Positions 27,662-37,639 of a DNA stretch of 64,000 nt are shown here, piece by piece; position 1 is the first letter of the stretch, and every line of letters begins with the position of its first letter. The position numbers and the translations under genes are program-made. A model generated the notes under the pieces. That model was not told the DNA's origin. It searched no databases and worked only from the letters and a program-made list of their open reading frames with translations. The stretch comes from Algoriphagus boseongensis (GTDB lineage Bacteria; Bacteroidota; Bacteroidia; Cytophagales; Cyclobacteriaceae): positions 802,538 through 866,537 of the forward strand of contig NZ_SNYF01000006.1 in NCBI RefSeq assembly GCF_004362805.1, read 5' to 3'.

Positions 27662-28468
27662 TTATAGCTCAGCTTCGAAGACGAAGTATTGTTCATTCCA
27701 AGTAAAAGGCACTGCTTTCTCAGGGAATAGACCAAATACACTAGAACCTGATCCTGACATAGCCGCATAAAAAGCCCCTGAATCATACAGTTGATCTTTG
27801 ATGTTTTTGATCTCAGGATGATTTTTGAAAATACTGGCTTCAAAATCATTGACCAGTTCGGTTTTCCATCTGCTTCTATCAAGCAATACTTCTTCCAAAT
27901 CAACTTTCGGCAAAGCTGGTGTCACACCTGCGTAAGCTTCTTTTGTCCCAATATGAATTCCGGGATTGATCAGGACTAAATGAACACCTTTTAAATCAAG
28001 ATCAATCGGACTCAATACTTCTCCTCTTCCTCTTGCAATTTTTGGGGTATTTTCAATGAAGAAAGCGCAATCACTTCCCAATTCTGCAGCATATTCCTCT
28101 AAGAAGAAATTATCTAAGTGAAGGTCAAAAAGATTATTCATTAAGGTAAGCGCAAAAGCCCCATCAGCCGATCCTCCGCCCAATCCTGCTCCCATGGGGA
28201 TATTTTTATGCAAATGGATAGACAGGTTGGGTAGGCCTGAAAAATCTTTTCGAAGAAGTTTCTCCGCCTTTAAAATTAGATTGTCCTTGGGCTCACCAGG
28301 AATCGCAAAACCCGAAGAAGTCCAAGTTGATTTTTTATCAACCATCATCTCCAAGGCATCATATAAAGGAATGGGGACCATGCATGTTTCGATTTCATGA
28401 TATCCATCTTTTCTTTTGGAAGTAATATGAAGTCCCAGATTGATTTTGGCGTTGGGAAAGCAGATCAT
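27662..28468 (-). CDS. ispE: 4-diphosphocytidyl-2-C-methyl-D-erythritol kinase
   Basis: GHMP-family kinase of the MEP isoprenoid pathway: phosphorylates CDP-ME at the 2-hydroxyl. It has 268 residues. The N-terminal stretch CFPNAKINLGLHITSKRKDG holds the conserved lysine, the ATP-binding GHMP motif is PMGAGLGGGSADGAF (about 90-104), and the C-terminal AMSGSGSSVFGLF is the family's third motif. Length is slightly short of the E. coli protein (283). A TAnnTTTG box lies 17 bases upstream of the start on the minus strand. Confidence 0.95.
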   Translation of the reverse strand: MICFPNAKINLGLHITSKRKDGYHEIETCMVPIPLYDALEMMVDKKSTWTSSGFAIPGEPKDNLILKAEKLLRKDFSGLPNLSIHLHKNIPMGAGLGGGSADGAFALTLMNNLFDLHLDNFFLEEYAAELGSDCAFFIENTPKIARGRGEVLSPIDLDLKGVHLVLINPGIHIGTKEAYAGVTPALPKVDLEEVLLDRSRWKTELVNDFEASIFKNHPEIKNIKDQLYDSGAFYAAMSGSGSSVFGLFPEKAVPFTWNEQYFVFEAEL

Positions 28469-28786
28469 CGTTTTTTGGGTTTGGGCAAAAATAACTGAAT
28501 TTTAATGCAGAAAAATTGCCAAAGATTCATTTGCTAAATCGCTATTGAATCGGGTATTTTTTAATTTTTTGATAGCATAAGGATTTTTTCCTTAAATAAA
28601 AGAGAATTTTTTTTCAAAAATTTTGAATTCCCTTGAATTCAGTACAAAATTTCGGAAGCAATCTCAAAACAGCAGATTTTCGAATAATTGATTCTGAAAA
28701 TGTCGTGAAATCAATAGGATATTTTACATAAATTAATTATTTCAATCATTAAAGTTTGCCCTTAACTGTATGGGACAAATTAAATA
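28469..28786. other. AT-rich spacer between ispE and the ilv promoter
   Basis: About 320 bases with no gene visible on either strand. A minus-strand TATTTTTG at 28492-28485 fits TAnnTTTG and probably serves ispE. The rest is poly-A and poly-T rich, for example a run of eight T at 28607-28614, with no convincing hairpin. Confidence 0.5.
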
Positions 28787-28817
28787 TTGTAAGTCTCGGT
28801 TTTGGGTTTTAATATTG
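28787..28817 (+). promoter_or_regulatory. Candidate promoter of the ilv-leu operon
   Basis: TTG at 28787-28789 is separated by 20 bases from TAATATTG at 28810-28817, one mismatch from TAnnTTTG. Transcription would start near 28824, about 36 bases before the leader-peptide ATG. Confidence 0.5.
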
Positions 28818-28859
28818 TCATGTGATTCGACAACCTAGCATCAAATCTCAACAAACGAT

Positions 28860-28916
28860 ATGTATCCACTGGTCATCTTGCTAAGCTTTATTATTCTCAT
28901 CGGATTTACGAAGTGA
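28860..28916 (+). CDS. ilv leader peptide, 18 codons, rich in Leu, Ile and Val
   Basis: The frame from ATG at 28860 to TGA at 28914 encodes MYPLVILLSFIILIGFTK. Nine of the 18 codons are for the branched-chain amino acids made by the operon: Leu 4, 7, 8 and 13; Val 5; Ile 6, 11, 12 and 14, grouped in two blocks. The TGA stop lies inside the first arm of the downstream antiterminator. That arrangement is what ribosome-mediated attenuation needs: the peptide would serve only as a sensor of charged Leu, Ile and Val tRNAs. It is too short for routine gene finding. Function is inferred from composition and position, but the agreement is strong. Confidence 0.85.
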   Translation: MYPLVILLSFIILIGFTK

Positions 28917-28982
28917 GGCACTAGACCATTATAAATCAGCATATAAAATCTAAAGTGCCTCACCCACATGAGGCACTTTTTT
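28913..28982 (+). promoter_or_regulatory. Transcription attenuator of the ilv-leu operon
   Basis: Three segments can pair in two exclusive ways. Segment 1 GTGAGGCACT (28913-28922) is perfectly complementary to segment 2 AGTGCCTCAC (28954-28963), the antiterminator. Segment 2 AGTGCCTCA (28954-28962) is also perfectly complementary to segment 3 TGAGGCACT (28969-28977), with loop CCCACA and T at 28977-28982, the terminator. Segment 1 begins at the leader-peptide stop, so a ribosome finishing the leader would mask it and let the terminator form. A ribosome stalled at Leu, Ile or Val codons would leave it free. ilvD starts 12 bases after the T run. Confidence 0.85.
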
Positions 28983-28993
28983 ATTTCAAACCT

Positions 28994-30682
28994 ATGACCC
29001 TGAATAAGCTAAAGAAGTACAGTTGGGAAATAAGTGATAATCCCGAGCATCCTGCCGGTATGGCTATGCTGTATGCGACAGGAATGTCAGATAAAAAAAT
29101 GAAACAGCCTTTTGTAGGGATAGCGAGTTGTGGCTATGAAAGTAATCCCTGCAATATGCACCTCAATGACTTTGCCGGTTTGATCAAAGCGTCTTCTCAG
29201 GACCAAGATCTGACCGGTTTGATTTTTAATACCATTGGGATTTCTGATGGAACATCCATGGGGACTTTAGGGATGCGTTATTCCTTGGTTTCCAGAGAGA
29301 TCATTGCTGACTCCATTGAATCTTTCATTTTGGGTCACTCTTTTGATGCTTGCGTCGCCGTTGCGGGTTGCGATAAAAATATGCCTGGAGCAATTATCGG
29401 AATGCTGCGGATCAATAGACCTTCAATTATGGTCTATGGAGGTACGATTGCTTCAGGTCATTACAAAGGAGAGAAGCTAAATATAGTTTCTGCATTTGAG
29501 GCTTTTGGTAAAAAGATCCAAGGCACTATCTCTGAAGAAGATTATGACGGAGTAATCCGAAATGCCTGTCCTGGTGCCGGTGCCTGCGGAGGAATGTATA
29601 CTGCAAATACCATGTCCTCAGCTATTGAAGCGATGGGGATGTCTTTACCTTACTCAGCTTCCTATCCTGCAAATTCCCCTGAAAAGCGTCAAGAATGCAA
29701 GGAGGTAAATCAATACATCAAGATTCTTTTGGAAAAAGATTTGAAACCAAAGGATATCGTAACCCGAAAGAGTATCGAAAATGCGGTAAGAGTCGCCATT
29801 GCACTTGGAGGAAGTACCAATGCGGTTCTTCATATTTTGGCGATTGCCCGTACGGCTGGAGTAGATTTTACCCTTCAGGATTTTAAGGAACTCAACAGCA
29901 AAACTCCAATGATTGGGGATTTCAAACCTTCAGGAAAATTCCTGATGGAGGATCTTCATGAGCAAGGAGGATTGCCTGCTTTCATGAAATATTTTCTTGA
30001 AAAAGGCTATCTCCACGGTGACTGTATGACAGTAACCGGAAAGACAGTCGCTGAAAATCTCGAAAATGTGCAGGCAATTGTTCCTTCAAAAGTGAATGTG
30101 ATTCACCCAATTGAATCCCCGATAAAAGAAACAGGACACCTGTGTATCCTCTCCGGAAATCTGGCTCCAGAAGGAGCAGTAGCTAAAATCACCGGTAAAG
30201 AAGGTCGTTTATTCACTGGACCAGCGGTGGTTTTTGATTCTGAAAAGGAAGCAAATGATGCGATTCGTGACCATCAAGTCAAAGCCGGGGACGTAGTAGT
30301 CATCCGAAATGTGGGGCCTAAAGGTGCGCCAGGAATGCCGGAAATGCTGAAGCCAACTTCTATGATTATTGGTGCTGGTTTAGGCGCTGATGTGGCCTTG
30401 ATCACGGATGGCAGATTTTCTGGAGGCACCCATGGATTCGTTGTGGGTCACGTAACTCCCGAGGCTTGGTGTGGTGGTCCAATTGGACTTATCAAAAATG
30501 GGGATATGATCACCATTGATACCGATAAGCAACATTTGAGTGTGGAGGTAGATGAGGAAGAATTTGCAAATCGAAAGAAGTCATGGTCTCCAAAGTCTAT
30601 CGAGGGCCTTCAAGGCACGCTAAAAAAATACAATAAACTTGTGGCAACCGCTTCTGAAGGTTGCGTAACTGATAAATTCTAA
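28994..30682 (+). CDS. ilvD: Dihydroxy-acid dehydratase
   Basis: Dehydrates 2,3-dihydroxy-acids to the 2-oxo acids of Val and Ile (and Leu precursor). The ATG at 28994 gives 562 residues beginning [19 protein letters not shown]. The frame opens earlier at 28955, but those codons are the attenuator terminator, so that start is rejected. Iron-sulfur and metal motifs are visible: [26 protein letters not shown] and [18 protein letters not shown]. The C-terminal half has [15 protein letters not shown]. It is the first structural gene of the operon, four bases before ilvB. Confidence 0.97.
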   Translation: MTLNKLKKYSWEISDNPEHPAGMAMLYATGMSDKKMKQPFVGIASCGYESNPCNMHLNDFAGLIKASSQDQDLTGLIFNTIGISDGTSMGTLGMRYSLVSREIIADSIESFILGHSFDACVAVAGCDKNMPGAIIGMLRINRPSIMVYGGTIASGHYKGEKLNIVSAFEAFGKKIQGTISEEDYDGVIRNACPGAGACGGMYTANTMSSAIEAMGMSLPYSASYPANSPEKRQECKEVNQYIKILLEKDLKPKDIVTRKSIENAVRVAIALGGSTNAVLHILAIARTAGVDFTLQDFKELNSKTPMIGDFKPSGKFLMEDLHEQGGLPAFMKYFLEKGYLHGDCMTVTGKTVAENLENVQAIVPSKVNVIHPIESPIKETGHLCILSGNLAPEGAVAKITGKEGRLFTGPAVVFDSEKEANDAIRDHQVKAGDVVVIRNVGPKGAPGMPEMLKPTSMIIGAGLGADVALITDGRFSGGTHGFVVGHVTPEAWCGGPIGLIKNGDMITIDTDKQHLSVEVDEEEFANRKKSWSPKSIEGLQGTLKKYNKLVATASEGCVTDKF

Positions 30683-30686
30683 GCCT

Positions 30687-32378
30687 ATGAAGGACATGAT
30701 GAGAGGAGCCGACATTGTCGTACGCTCACTGATCGCTGAACAGGCCGATCTGATCTTCGGGTACCCCGGAGGAGCAATCATGCCGGTTTATGATGCGCTT
30801 TATGACTATCATGAGCAGATCAAGCATGTGCTGACCCGGCACGAGCAGGGTGCTATTCATGCCGCCCAAGGCTATGCCAGAGTTTCTGGAAGAGTTGGTG
30901 TTTGTCTGGCTACCTCAGGTCCTGGTGCCACTAACTTGATCACAGGTTTGGCAGATGCCCAGATAGACAGTACTCCATTGGTTTGTATTACAGGTCAGGT
31001 TGCTGCGCATTTGTTGGGAACCGATGCGTTTCAAGAAACAGATGTGGTGGGTATTTCCATGCCTGGAACCAAATGGAACATTCAAGTCCGAACTGTGGAG
31101 GAAATAGCTCCTGCCATTGCAAAAGGATTTTACATAGCACGATCCGGCAGACCGGGACCAGTTTTGATTGATATTACCAAAAATGCCCAAGTTGATTTTG
31201 GTGAATTCAATTACTCTCCTTGTCTTGGTTTTAGATCCTATAAAACCCACCACCCCATTGAGAAAACAATAATCCAGGAAGCTGCTGAATTGATAAATAA
31301 GGCCGAAAGACCTTATCTCTTATTTGGGCAAGGAGTTGTTTTGGGGAAAGCCGAATCTGAGCTGAAATTTTTCTTGGACAAATCAGGAATTCCGGCAGCA
31401 TCTACGCTTTTAGGATCAGGAGCATTACCTCAAGAGCACCCTAATTATGTGGGAAAGCTTGGTATGCACGGGAACTATGCTCCCAATTTATTGACGAATC
31501 AATGCGATGTATTGATAGCTGTTGGGATGAGATTTGATGACCGGGTAACAGGTGATTTAAAACGTTACGCCAAGCAGGCCAAAGTAATCCATTTGGAACT
31601 TGACCCAGCAGAAATCAATAAAAATGTAAGGGCCCATGTGGCAGTGCAGGGAGATTGTAGAGAGAGTTTATCCATGATTACTGAAGCCATTCAGGCAAAA
31701 TCCCATCCGGAATGGATGGCAAAATTCAGAGAGCTAGAGGAACTTGAAAGATCCTCCGTGGTGCAACATGACATCACACCAACTAAAACTGGCTTGACTA
31801 TGGGTGAGGTGATTCACCAAATCAATCAGTACAAGGCGGATGATGCAGTTTTGGTCACCGATGTGGGACAGCATCAGATGATAGCTTGGAGATATTTCAA
31901 CTATAAAAAACCAAGAACCCAGATCACTTCAGGTGGATTGGGGACTATGGGTTTTGCCCTTCCGGCTGCACTTGGAGCACAATTGTATGACTATTCCAGA
32001 CAGGTAATCTGTGTAGTTGGGGATGGTGGAATCCAAATGACCATTCAGGAATTGGGTACCATTATGCAAACTAAAGCCCCGGTAAAAATTGTCCTTCTAA
32101 ACAACAATTACTTGGGAATGGTGAGACAGTGGCAGCAGATGTTCTTTGACAAGCGCTATTCTTTTACCGAGCTGGATAACCCAGACTTTGTCAAGCTAGC
32201 AGACGCCTATGGAATCAAAGCCCAAAAAGTTTCCGACCGCGCTGACCTCAAGGAGGCAGTCGAGGATATGCTGATTCATGATGGCCCATTCTTCTTAGAG
32301 GTCGTGGTCGAAAAAGAGGACAATGTATTTCCAATGATTGCTACCGGATGTTCGGTAGAAGAGGTAAGACTAAGCTAA
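30687..32378 (+). CDS. ilvB: Acetolactate synthase, large (catalytic) subunit
   Basis: Thiamine-diphosphate enzyme that condenses two pyruvates to acetolactate, or pyruvate with 2-oxobutyrate to acetohydroxybutyrate. It has 563 residues. The N-terminal domain has FGYPGGAIMPVYDAL and the catalytic glutamate in RHEQGAIHAAQGYAR. GPGATNLITGLADA follows, and the C-terminal TPP-binding motif runs from GDGGIQMT to LLNNNYLGMVRQWQ. It is followed after 10 bases by the regulatory subunit ilvN. Both products of this enzyme are used within the operon. Confidence 0.97.
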   Translation: MKDMMRGADIVVRSLIAEQADLIFGYPGGAIMPVYDALYDYHEQIKHVLTRHEQGAIHAAQGYARVSGRVGVCLATSGPGATNLITGLADAQIDSTPLVCITGQVAAHLLGTDAFQETDVVGISMPGTKWNIQVRTVEEIAPAIAKGFYIARSGRPGPVLIDITKNAQVDFGEFNYSPCLGFRSYKTHHPIEKTIIQEAAELINKAERPYLLFGQGVVLGKAESELKFFLDKSGIPAASTLLGSGALPQEHPNYVGKLGMHGNYAPNLLTNQCDVLIAVGMRFDDRVTGDLKRYAKQAKVIHLELDPAEINKNVRAHVAVQGDCRESLSMITEAIQAKSHPEWMAKFRELEELERSSVVQHDITPTKTGLTMGEVIHQINQYKADDAVLVTDVGQHQMIAWRYFNYKKPRTQITSGGLGTMGFALPAALGAQLYDYSRQVICVVGDGGIQMTIQELGTIMQTKAPVKIVLLNNNYLGMVRQWQQMFFDKRYSFTELDNPDFVKLADAYGIKAQKVSDRADLKEAVEDMLIHDGPFFLEVVVEKEDNVFPMIATGCSVEEVRLS

Positions 32379-32388
32379 TCTCCAACCT

Positions 32389-32889
32389 ATGAAGCGATAT
32401 ACCATATTCGTTATCACTGAGAATTTCATCGGAATTCTCAATCGCATTACGATCATTTTTACCCGAAGAGGTATCAATATCGATGCGCTTACCGCCTCTG
32501 AAAGCCGCCTACAAGGCATTCATCGGATTACCATTGAAGTCACCGTAAATGAGGACACAGTCATTCAGTTGGTAAACCAGATCGAAAAAATCATCGATGT
32601 GATCAAGGCATTCTATCATGAAGATACTGCCGTGGTTTACCAGGAATTGGCTTTATATAAGATTCCTGTTTCCCGTTTGGATTCAGGATTGGAGAAGATC
32701 ATCCGTGAGCACAATGCCAAAATCATTGCAGCAGAGCCGGATTTTATTGTTCTGGAACTGACAGGACACAAAGAAAAGACCCAAGAGCTTTTGGAAATTC
32801 TTAAAGGCTATGGCCTATTGGAATTTGCCAGATCCGGAAGAGTCGCAGTGGCAAAGCGAATGCTGACCATTGACTCTTTTGTGAAATAA
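32389..32889 (+). CDS. ilvN: Acetolactate synthase, small (regulatory) subunit
   Basis: Regulatory partner of IlvB; ACT domains normally bind valine and inhibit the enzyme. It has 166 residues. The N-terminal ACT domain reads FVITENFIGILNRITIIFTRRGINIDAL, typical of the family, though split here only by reference to 32401-32484. The second, C-terminal half contains ELALYKIP and LELTGHKEKTQELLEIL. The length matches the two-domain form of IlvH/IlvN. Confidence 0.94.
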   Translation: MKRYTIFVITENFIGILNRITIIFTRRGINIDALTASESRLQGIHRITIEVTVNEDTVIQLVNQIEKIIDVIKAFYHEDTAVVYQELALYKIPVSRLDSGLEKIIREHNAKIIAAEPDFIVLELTGHKEKTQELLEILKGYGLLEFARSGRVAVAKRMLTIDSFVK

Positions 32890-32899
32890 TCTCAACCTA

Positions 32900-33016
32900 T
32901 TAAAAATCAAACTGTTAAATTATCCAATACTATGAAATCGAGCCGGTCGGAGTGTTTCAGCGTTTAGGCTGACCGCAATTATGGCGAGATTCCATAAGGC
33001 CTTTAAAAATCAAACT
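32900..33016 (+). repeat. Non-coding element between ilvN and ilvC, flanked by 14-bp direct repeats
   Basis: TTAAAAATCAAACT occurs at 32900-32913 and again at 33003-33016. Between the copies lie 89 bases, visibly richer in G and C than the spacers around them. They contain two hairpins: CGGTC pairing with GACCG around 32942-32976, and TTATGG / CCATAA with a 7-base loop at about 32980-32998. No useful open frame is present. This could be an RNA processing or regulatory element, or the footprint of a small insertion. Confidence 0.6.
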
Positions 33017-33024
33017 ATAGACTT

Positions 33025-34068
33025 ATGAAATTGAAATTTGGAAACGTTGAAGAAAACGTAGTTACCAGGGAAGAATTTCCTTTGGAAAAAGCAAGAGAAG
33101 TTCTAAAAGACGAAGTAATTGCTGTCATTGGCTACGGCGTGCAAGGTCCAGGTCAGGCATTAAACCTGAAGGACAATGGGTTCAACGTGATCGTGGGCCA
33201 GAGAAGTGGCTCCAAAACTTGGGACAAGGCCATTGCAGATGGTTGGGTTCCAGGAGAGACCCTGTTTGAAATTGAAGAAGCCTGTCAAAAAGGTACAATC
33301 ATTCAATTTTTGCTTTCTGACGCTGGACAAATCAGTCTTTGGCCAACAGTTAAGAAGCACCTTACCCCAGGAAAAGCATTGTATTTCTCTCATGGATTTG
33401 GGGTGACATACAAGGATAAAACCGGAATTATTCCTCCAGCAGATGTGGATGTGATCTTGGTTGCTCCAAAAGGTTCAGGTACTTCTTTGAGAAGAATGTT
33501 TGTTGAAGGACGAGGATTGAATTCATCTTATGCCATCTACCAAGATGCAACTGGAAAAGCTAAGGACCGAGTGGTTGCTTTGGGAATTGGTGTAGGTTCA
33601 GGATACCTGTTTGAAACAGATTTTTATAGAGAAGTTACTTCCGATTTGACAGGTGAAAGAGGGACTTTGATGGGAGCTATCCAAGGAATCTTTGCTGCTC
33701 AATATGAAGTATTGAGATCCAACGGTCATACACCATCTGAAGCATTCAATGAAACTGTGGAGGAATTGACTCAATCGTTGATGCCATTGGTAGCTGAAAA
33801 CGGTATGGATTGGATGTATGCTAACTGTTCCACCACTGCACAAAGAGGAGCTTTGGATTGGTGGAAGCCTTTCCGTGATGCTACCAAGCCAGTTTTTGAA
33901 GCGCTTTATGAATCTGTTAAATCTGGAAAAGAGGCTCAAAAATCAATTGATTCCAACTCCAAGCCAGATTACAGAGAAAAGCTTGAGGCTGAATTGAAAG
34001 AATTAAGAGAGTCTGAAATGTGGCAGGCCGGTGCGGTCGTCCGTCAGTTGAGACCAGAGAATAATTAA
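33025..34068 (+). CDS. ilvC: Ketol-acid reductoisomerase
   Basis: NADPH-dependent, Mg2+-dependent isomeroreductase of the Val/Ile pathway. It has 347 residues. The Rossmann fold shows [22 protein letters not shown] (33115-33180) and [12 protein letters not shown]. The phosphate-binding loop after GQRSGS is compatible with NADPH use, an inference. [13 protein letters not shown] and [18 protein letters not shown] carry the metal-binding acidic residues. It follows ilvN with a 135-base spacer holding the repeat-flanked element, the longest gap in the operon. Confidence 0.97.
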   Translation: MKLKFGNVEENVVTREEFPLEKAREVLKDEVIAVIGYGVQGPGQALNLKDNGFNVIVGQRSGSKTWDKAIADGWVPGETLFEIEEACQKGTIIQFLLSDAGQISLWPTVKKHLTPGKALYFSHGFGVTYKDKTGIIPPADVDVILVAPKGSGTSLRRMFVEGRGLNSSYAIYQDATGKAKDRVVALGIGVGSGYLFETDFYREVTSDLTGERGTLMGAIQGIFAAQYEVLRSNGHTPSEAFNETVEELTQSLMPLVAENGMDWMYANCSTTAQRGALDWWKPFRDATKPVFEALYESVKSGKEAQKSIDSNSKPDYREKLEAELKELRESEMWQAGAVVRQLRPENN

Positions 34069-34087
34069 AACCCAAACCCCAAAGATT

Positions 34088-35596
34088 ATGAGTGACAAGC
34101 TGTGGATTTTCGATACAACCCTGCGTGATGGGGAACAAGTGCCCGGGTGTCAGCTAAATACCCAGGAAAAGATCATCGTAGCTCAGGCCTTAGAAGCCCT
34201 TGGTGTGGATATTATTGAAGCTGGTTTTCCAATCTCCAGTCCAGGGGATTTCAATTCCGTTCAGGAAATTTCCAAGGCTGTTTCAAATCCTATCATTTGT
34301 GCGCTTTCTCGTGCTGTTGAAAAAGATATAGAAGTAGCTGCTGCTGCACTCAAGTATGCGAAAAAGGGCCGAATTCATACCGGAATTGGGGTTTCTCCTT
34401 ACCATATTCAATATAAACTTCGGAGCACTCCGGAGGACATTATCCGTCGGGGTGTTGCTGCGGTGAAGTTTGCAAAGCGGTTTGTTGATGACGTGGAATT
34501 CTATGCGGAAGATGCTGGTCGATCAGAGCCAGATTTCCTATGTAAGATCATCGAGGAGGTCATAAAAGCTGGGGCAACTGTAGTCAATATTCCGGATACT
34601 ACTGGATATACTTTGCCAGAACAATACGGAGCGATTATCGCCAGTTTAAAAAACAATGTACCAAACATTGACAAGGCGATTATTGCTACCCATTGTCACA
34701 ATGATCTAGGAATGGCTACTGCAAATACCATCGCAGGTGTTCAGAATGGAGCCAGACAAGTAGAAGTTACTATCAACGGAATTGGAGAAAGAGCAGGTAA
34801 CACATCAATGGAAGAGGTGGTGATGGCTATCAAATGCCATAAATCCATTCCTGTTCATACGGATATTGTTACTCAGAGAATCTATCAAACCAGCCGTTTG
34901 GTTTCCAAACTGATGAACATGCCTGTTCAGCCGAATAAGGCTATCGTGGGAAGAAATGCTTTCGCGCATTCTTCAGGAATCCATCAGGATGGGGTTTTGA
35001 AGCATAGAGAAAACTACGAGATCATTGATCCAAAAGAAGTAGGAGTAGAGGAATCATCAATCGTTTTGACTGCCCGTTCTGGAAGAGCAGCCTTGAAGCA
35101 CCATTTGGATGCTTTGGGCGTTGAACTAGAAGGGGAAGAATTACGGGAAGTTTACGAAGCCTTCTTGGTTTTGGCAGATTCTAAAAGAGATATCGGAAGA
35201 AAGGATTTGCTTGAGCTGGTTGGAAAGTACATGGATGAATCCAATTTCATCGAGCTTGAAAATATCAGTTACTCTTCCAATGGATCTGTGAATGGCTACG
35301 TGAAGCTAAAAATCGGAAATGATATTCATGAAGCTTCTTCATCAGGAGTAGGTCCTGTAGATGCAGTCTTGAAAGCCATAGAAAAAATAGTAAAACCTCA
35401 GGTGGATTTAGAAGAATTTCTAATTCAGGCAATCACCCACGGAAGTGATGATGTGGCTAAGGTTCATATGAGACTGATCAAATCTGACAAGCCTTATTAT
35501 GGATTTGCCTCCAATAAAGATATCGTACTTGCATCCGCTCAAGCCTTTGTGGACGCATTAAACAAAATACCAGTCAAAGAATACGTGACTGCCTAA
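34088..35596 (+). CDS. leuA: 2-isopropylmalate synthase
   Basis: Condenses acetyl-CoA with 2-oxoisovalerate, the committing step of leucine synthesis. It has 502 residues. The TIM-barrel catalytic domain has [45 protein letters not shown] and the signature [18 protein letters not shown]. After [18 protein letters not shown] the C-terminal LeuA dimer/regulatory domain (about 380-502) would give leucine feedback. It sits two bases before leuC. A second LeuA-like gene lies three genes downstream. Confidence 0.95.
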   Translation: MSDKLWIFDTTLRDGEQVPGCQLNTQEKIIVAQALEALGVDIIEAGFPISSPGDFNSVQEISKAVSNPIICALSRAVEKDIEVAAAALKYAKKGRIHTGIGVSPYHIQYKLRSTPEDIIRRGVAAVKFAKRFVDDVEFYAEDAGRSEPDFLCKIIEEVIKAGATVVNIPDTTGYTLPEQYGAIIASLKNNVPNIDKAIIATHCHNDLGMATANTIAGVQNGARQVEVTINGIGERAGNTSMEEVVMAIKCHKSIPVHTDIVTQRIYQTSRLVSKLMNMPVQPNKAIVGRNAFAHSSGIHQDGVLKHRENYEIIDPKEVGVEESSIVLTARSGRAALKHHLDALGVELEGEELREVYEAFLVLADSKRDIGRKDLLELVGKYMDESNFIELENISYSSNGSVNGYVKLKIGNDIHEASSSGVGPVDAVLKAIEKIVKPQVDLEEFLIQAITHGSDDVAKVHMRLIKSDKPYYGFASNKDIVLASAQAFVDALNKIPVKEYVTA

Positions 35597-35598
35597 TT

Positions 35599-37005
35599 AT
35601 GGAAAAGACAACATTATTTGATAAAATCTGGGATTCTCACGTGGTACGCCACGTCCCTGCAGGCCCGGATGTATTCTTCATCGATAAGCATTTTATCCAT
35701 GAGGTAACTTCTCCAGTAGCTTTCTTGAACCTGGAAAAGCGTGGAATCTCAGTGAAATATCCTTACCGAACCATTGCAACTCCTGATCACAACGTACCTA
35801 CAGTAGACCAAGATCAAACAATCAAGGATAAGCTGAGCAGAATGCAGGTTGAAAAACTTCGGGAAAACTGCAAAAAGTACGGGATCGAATTGCATGACTT
35901 GGGTTCTGCCCATCATGGAATTGTTCACGTAATTGGTCCGGAACTTGGCGTAACTCAGCCTGGAATGACCATTGTATGTGGAGATTCACATACCTCTACC
36001 CACGGAGCCTTCGGGGCAATTGCCTTTGGAATCGGTACTTCCGAGGTAGAAATGGTTTTGGCGACCCAGTGCATTATGCAGTCCAAACCAAAGAAAATGA
36101 GGATTTCTGTGGAGGGAGAGCTCGGCAAAGGAGTCACTTCCAAAGACATCATTCTCTACATTATTTCTAAAATTTCAGCAGCTGGTGCAACTGGTTACTT
36201 TGTGGAATATGCAGGATCTGCCATTAGAAATCTTTCTATGGAAGCTAGAATGACCATTTGCAATATGTCTATTGAAATGGGAGCTCGTGGCGGCTTGATC
36301 GCTCCTGATGAAACCACTTTCAATTACCTAAAAGGACGACAGTACACACCAAAAGGTGAGGATTGGGAAAAAGCAGTTGCCTACTGGAAAACTCTTAAAA
36401 CCGACGAGGGAGCGACCTTTGATAAGGAGTATCAATTTGACGCAGCGGATATTGAGCCGATGATCACTTATGGTACCAATCCAGGTATGGGAATCAAGGT
36501 CAAGGACAGAATCCCAACTACAGAAGGGATGGAAGGATCCAATAAGACCACTTACCTGAAGTCTTTGGACTACATGGGATTTCAGCCAGGCGAGCCAGTT
36601 AAAGGAAAGCTAGTGGATTATGTCTTCGTAGGTTCTTGTACCAACGGAAGAATAGAGGATATCCGTGCTGTAGCTGAATTTGTAAAGGGAAAGAAAAAGG
36701 CGGATAACATAACTGCCTGGATTGTTCCTGGATCAAGAGAGGTTGAGAAAATGGCTCACGAAGAAGGATTGGTAAAAATCCTTGAAGAAGCAGGTTTTGA
36801 ACTTCGACAGCCAGGCTGTTCTGCTTGTCTTGCTATGAATGACGATAAGATTCCTGCGGGGAAATATGCTGTTTCTACTTCCAATAGAAACTTCGAAGGC
36901 CGTCAAGGTCCGGGAGCTAGAACCATGCTTGCTTCTCCATTGACGGTGGCAGCAGTTGCTGTTACAGGAAGAATTACCGACCCTAGGGAAGTATTCGAAA
37001 ATTAA
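35599..37005 (+). CDS. leuC: 3-isopropylmalate dehydratase, large subunit
   Basis: Aconitase-family subunit that isomerises 2- to 3-isopropylmalate with LeuD. It has 468 residues. The 4Fe-4S cluster cysteines lie in [13 protein letters not shown] and [37 protein letters not shown] and [12 protein letters not shown] are further fingerprints. The start is two bases after leuA. Between leuC and leuD is a 34-base pyrimidine-rich spacer that resembles low-complexity tracts elsewhere in the window. Confidence 0.97.
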   Translation: MEKTTLFDKIWDSHVVRHVPAGPDVFFIDKHFIHEVTSPVAFLNLEKRGISVKYPYRTIATPDHNVPTVDQDQTIKDKLSRMQVEKLRENCKKYGIELHDLGSAHHGIVHVIGPELGVTQPGMTIVCGDSHTSTHGAFGAIAFGIGTSEVEMVLATQCIMQSKPKKMRISVEGELGKGVTSKDIILYIISKISAAGATGYFVEYAGSAIRNLSMEARMTICNMSIEMGARGGLIAPDETTFNYLKGRQYTPKGEDWEKAVAYWKTLKTDEGATFDKEYQFDAADIEPMITYGTNPGMGIKVKDRIPTTEGMEGSNKTTYLKSLDYMGFQPGEPVKGKLVDYVFVGSCTNGRIEDIRAVAEFVKGKKKADNITAWIVPGSREVEKMAHEEGLVKILEEAGFELRQPGCSACLAMNDDKIPAGKYAVSTSNRNFEGRQGPGARTMLASPLTVAAVAVTGRITDPREVFEN

Positions 37006-37031
37006 TTTTTCAATCTTTCAATTTTACAATT
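37006..37031 (+). repeat. Low-complexity TTTCAAT-type tract before leuD
   Basis: Between leuC and leuD the sequence is a degenerate repeat of TTTCAAT units (TTTTTCAATCTTTCAATTTT). Similar tracts precede rimO (46653-46692) and the PfkB kinase gene (52947-52992). Confidence 0.6.
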
Positions 37032-37039
37032 CGAAAAAA

Positions 37040-37630
37040 ATGGCTTACGATAAATTTACCGTTCTGATTGATACGGCAGTTCCCTTACCTACCGAAAACG
37101 TAGATACTGATCAAATCATACCTGCCCGTTTCTTAAAGGCGACTGAAAGAGAGGGATTTGGGGATAATCTTTTCCGTGATTGGAGATATGATGTCGAAGG
37201 CAATCCTAAAAAAGAATTTGTCCTGAATGATTCCACCTACTCAGGAAAAATCTTGGTTGCTGGCAAAAACTTTGGTTCAGGTTCCAGCCGGGAGCATGCA
37301 GTTTGGGCGATCTATGATTATGGCTTTCGCTGTGTAGTTTCCAGCTTTTTCGCAGATATCTTCAAAAATAACTGCCTCAATATTGGTGTGCTTCCAGTAA
37401 CTGTTTCTCCTGAATTCGCGGATAAATTATTTGCTGCAATTACTGCTGATCCGAAAACTGAAATCGAAATAAATCTACCTGAGCAAAAAATCACCTTGCT
37501 TTCGACTGGAGAGTCTGAGTCTTTCGATATCAACGAATACAAGAAAAGCAATATGCAAAATGGCTTTGACGACATCGATTACCTATTGAGTATGTCGAGT
37601 GAAATTGATGTATTTGCGGCTTCCAGATAA
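37040..37630 (+). CDS. leuD: 3-isopropylmalate dehydratase, small subunit
   Basis: Small swivel-domain partner of LeuC. From the ATG at 37040 it has 196 residues starting MAYDKFTVLIDTAVPLP. A frame opening at 36956 overlaps leuC and the low-complexity spacer and is rejected. ENVDTDQIIPARFLK and GKNFGSGSSREHAVWAI are the family signatures. Length is normal. It precedes the second LeuA-like gene by 9 bases. Confidence 0.96.
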   Translation: MAYDKFTVLIDTAVPLPTENVDTDQIIPARFLKATEREGFGDNLFRDWRYDVEGNPKKEFVLNDSTYSGKILVAGKNFGSGSSREHAVWAIYDYGFRCVVSSFFADIFKNNCLNIGVLPVTVSPEFADKLFAAITADPKTEIEINLPEQKITLLSTGESESFDINEYKKSNMQNGFDDIDYLLSMSSEIDVFAASR

Positions 37631-37639
37631 AAAGAGAAA

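Noticed and set aside
28955..28993. Upstream start of ilvD at 28955
   Set aside because: These codons are the attenuator terminator stem and T run. The ATG at 28994 gives the family-typical N-terminus.
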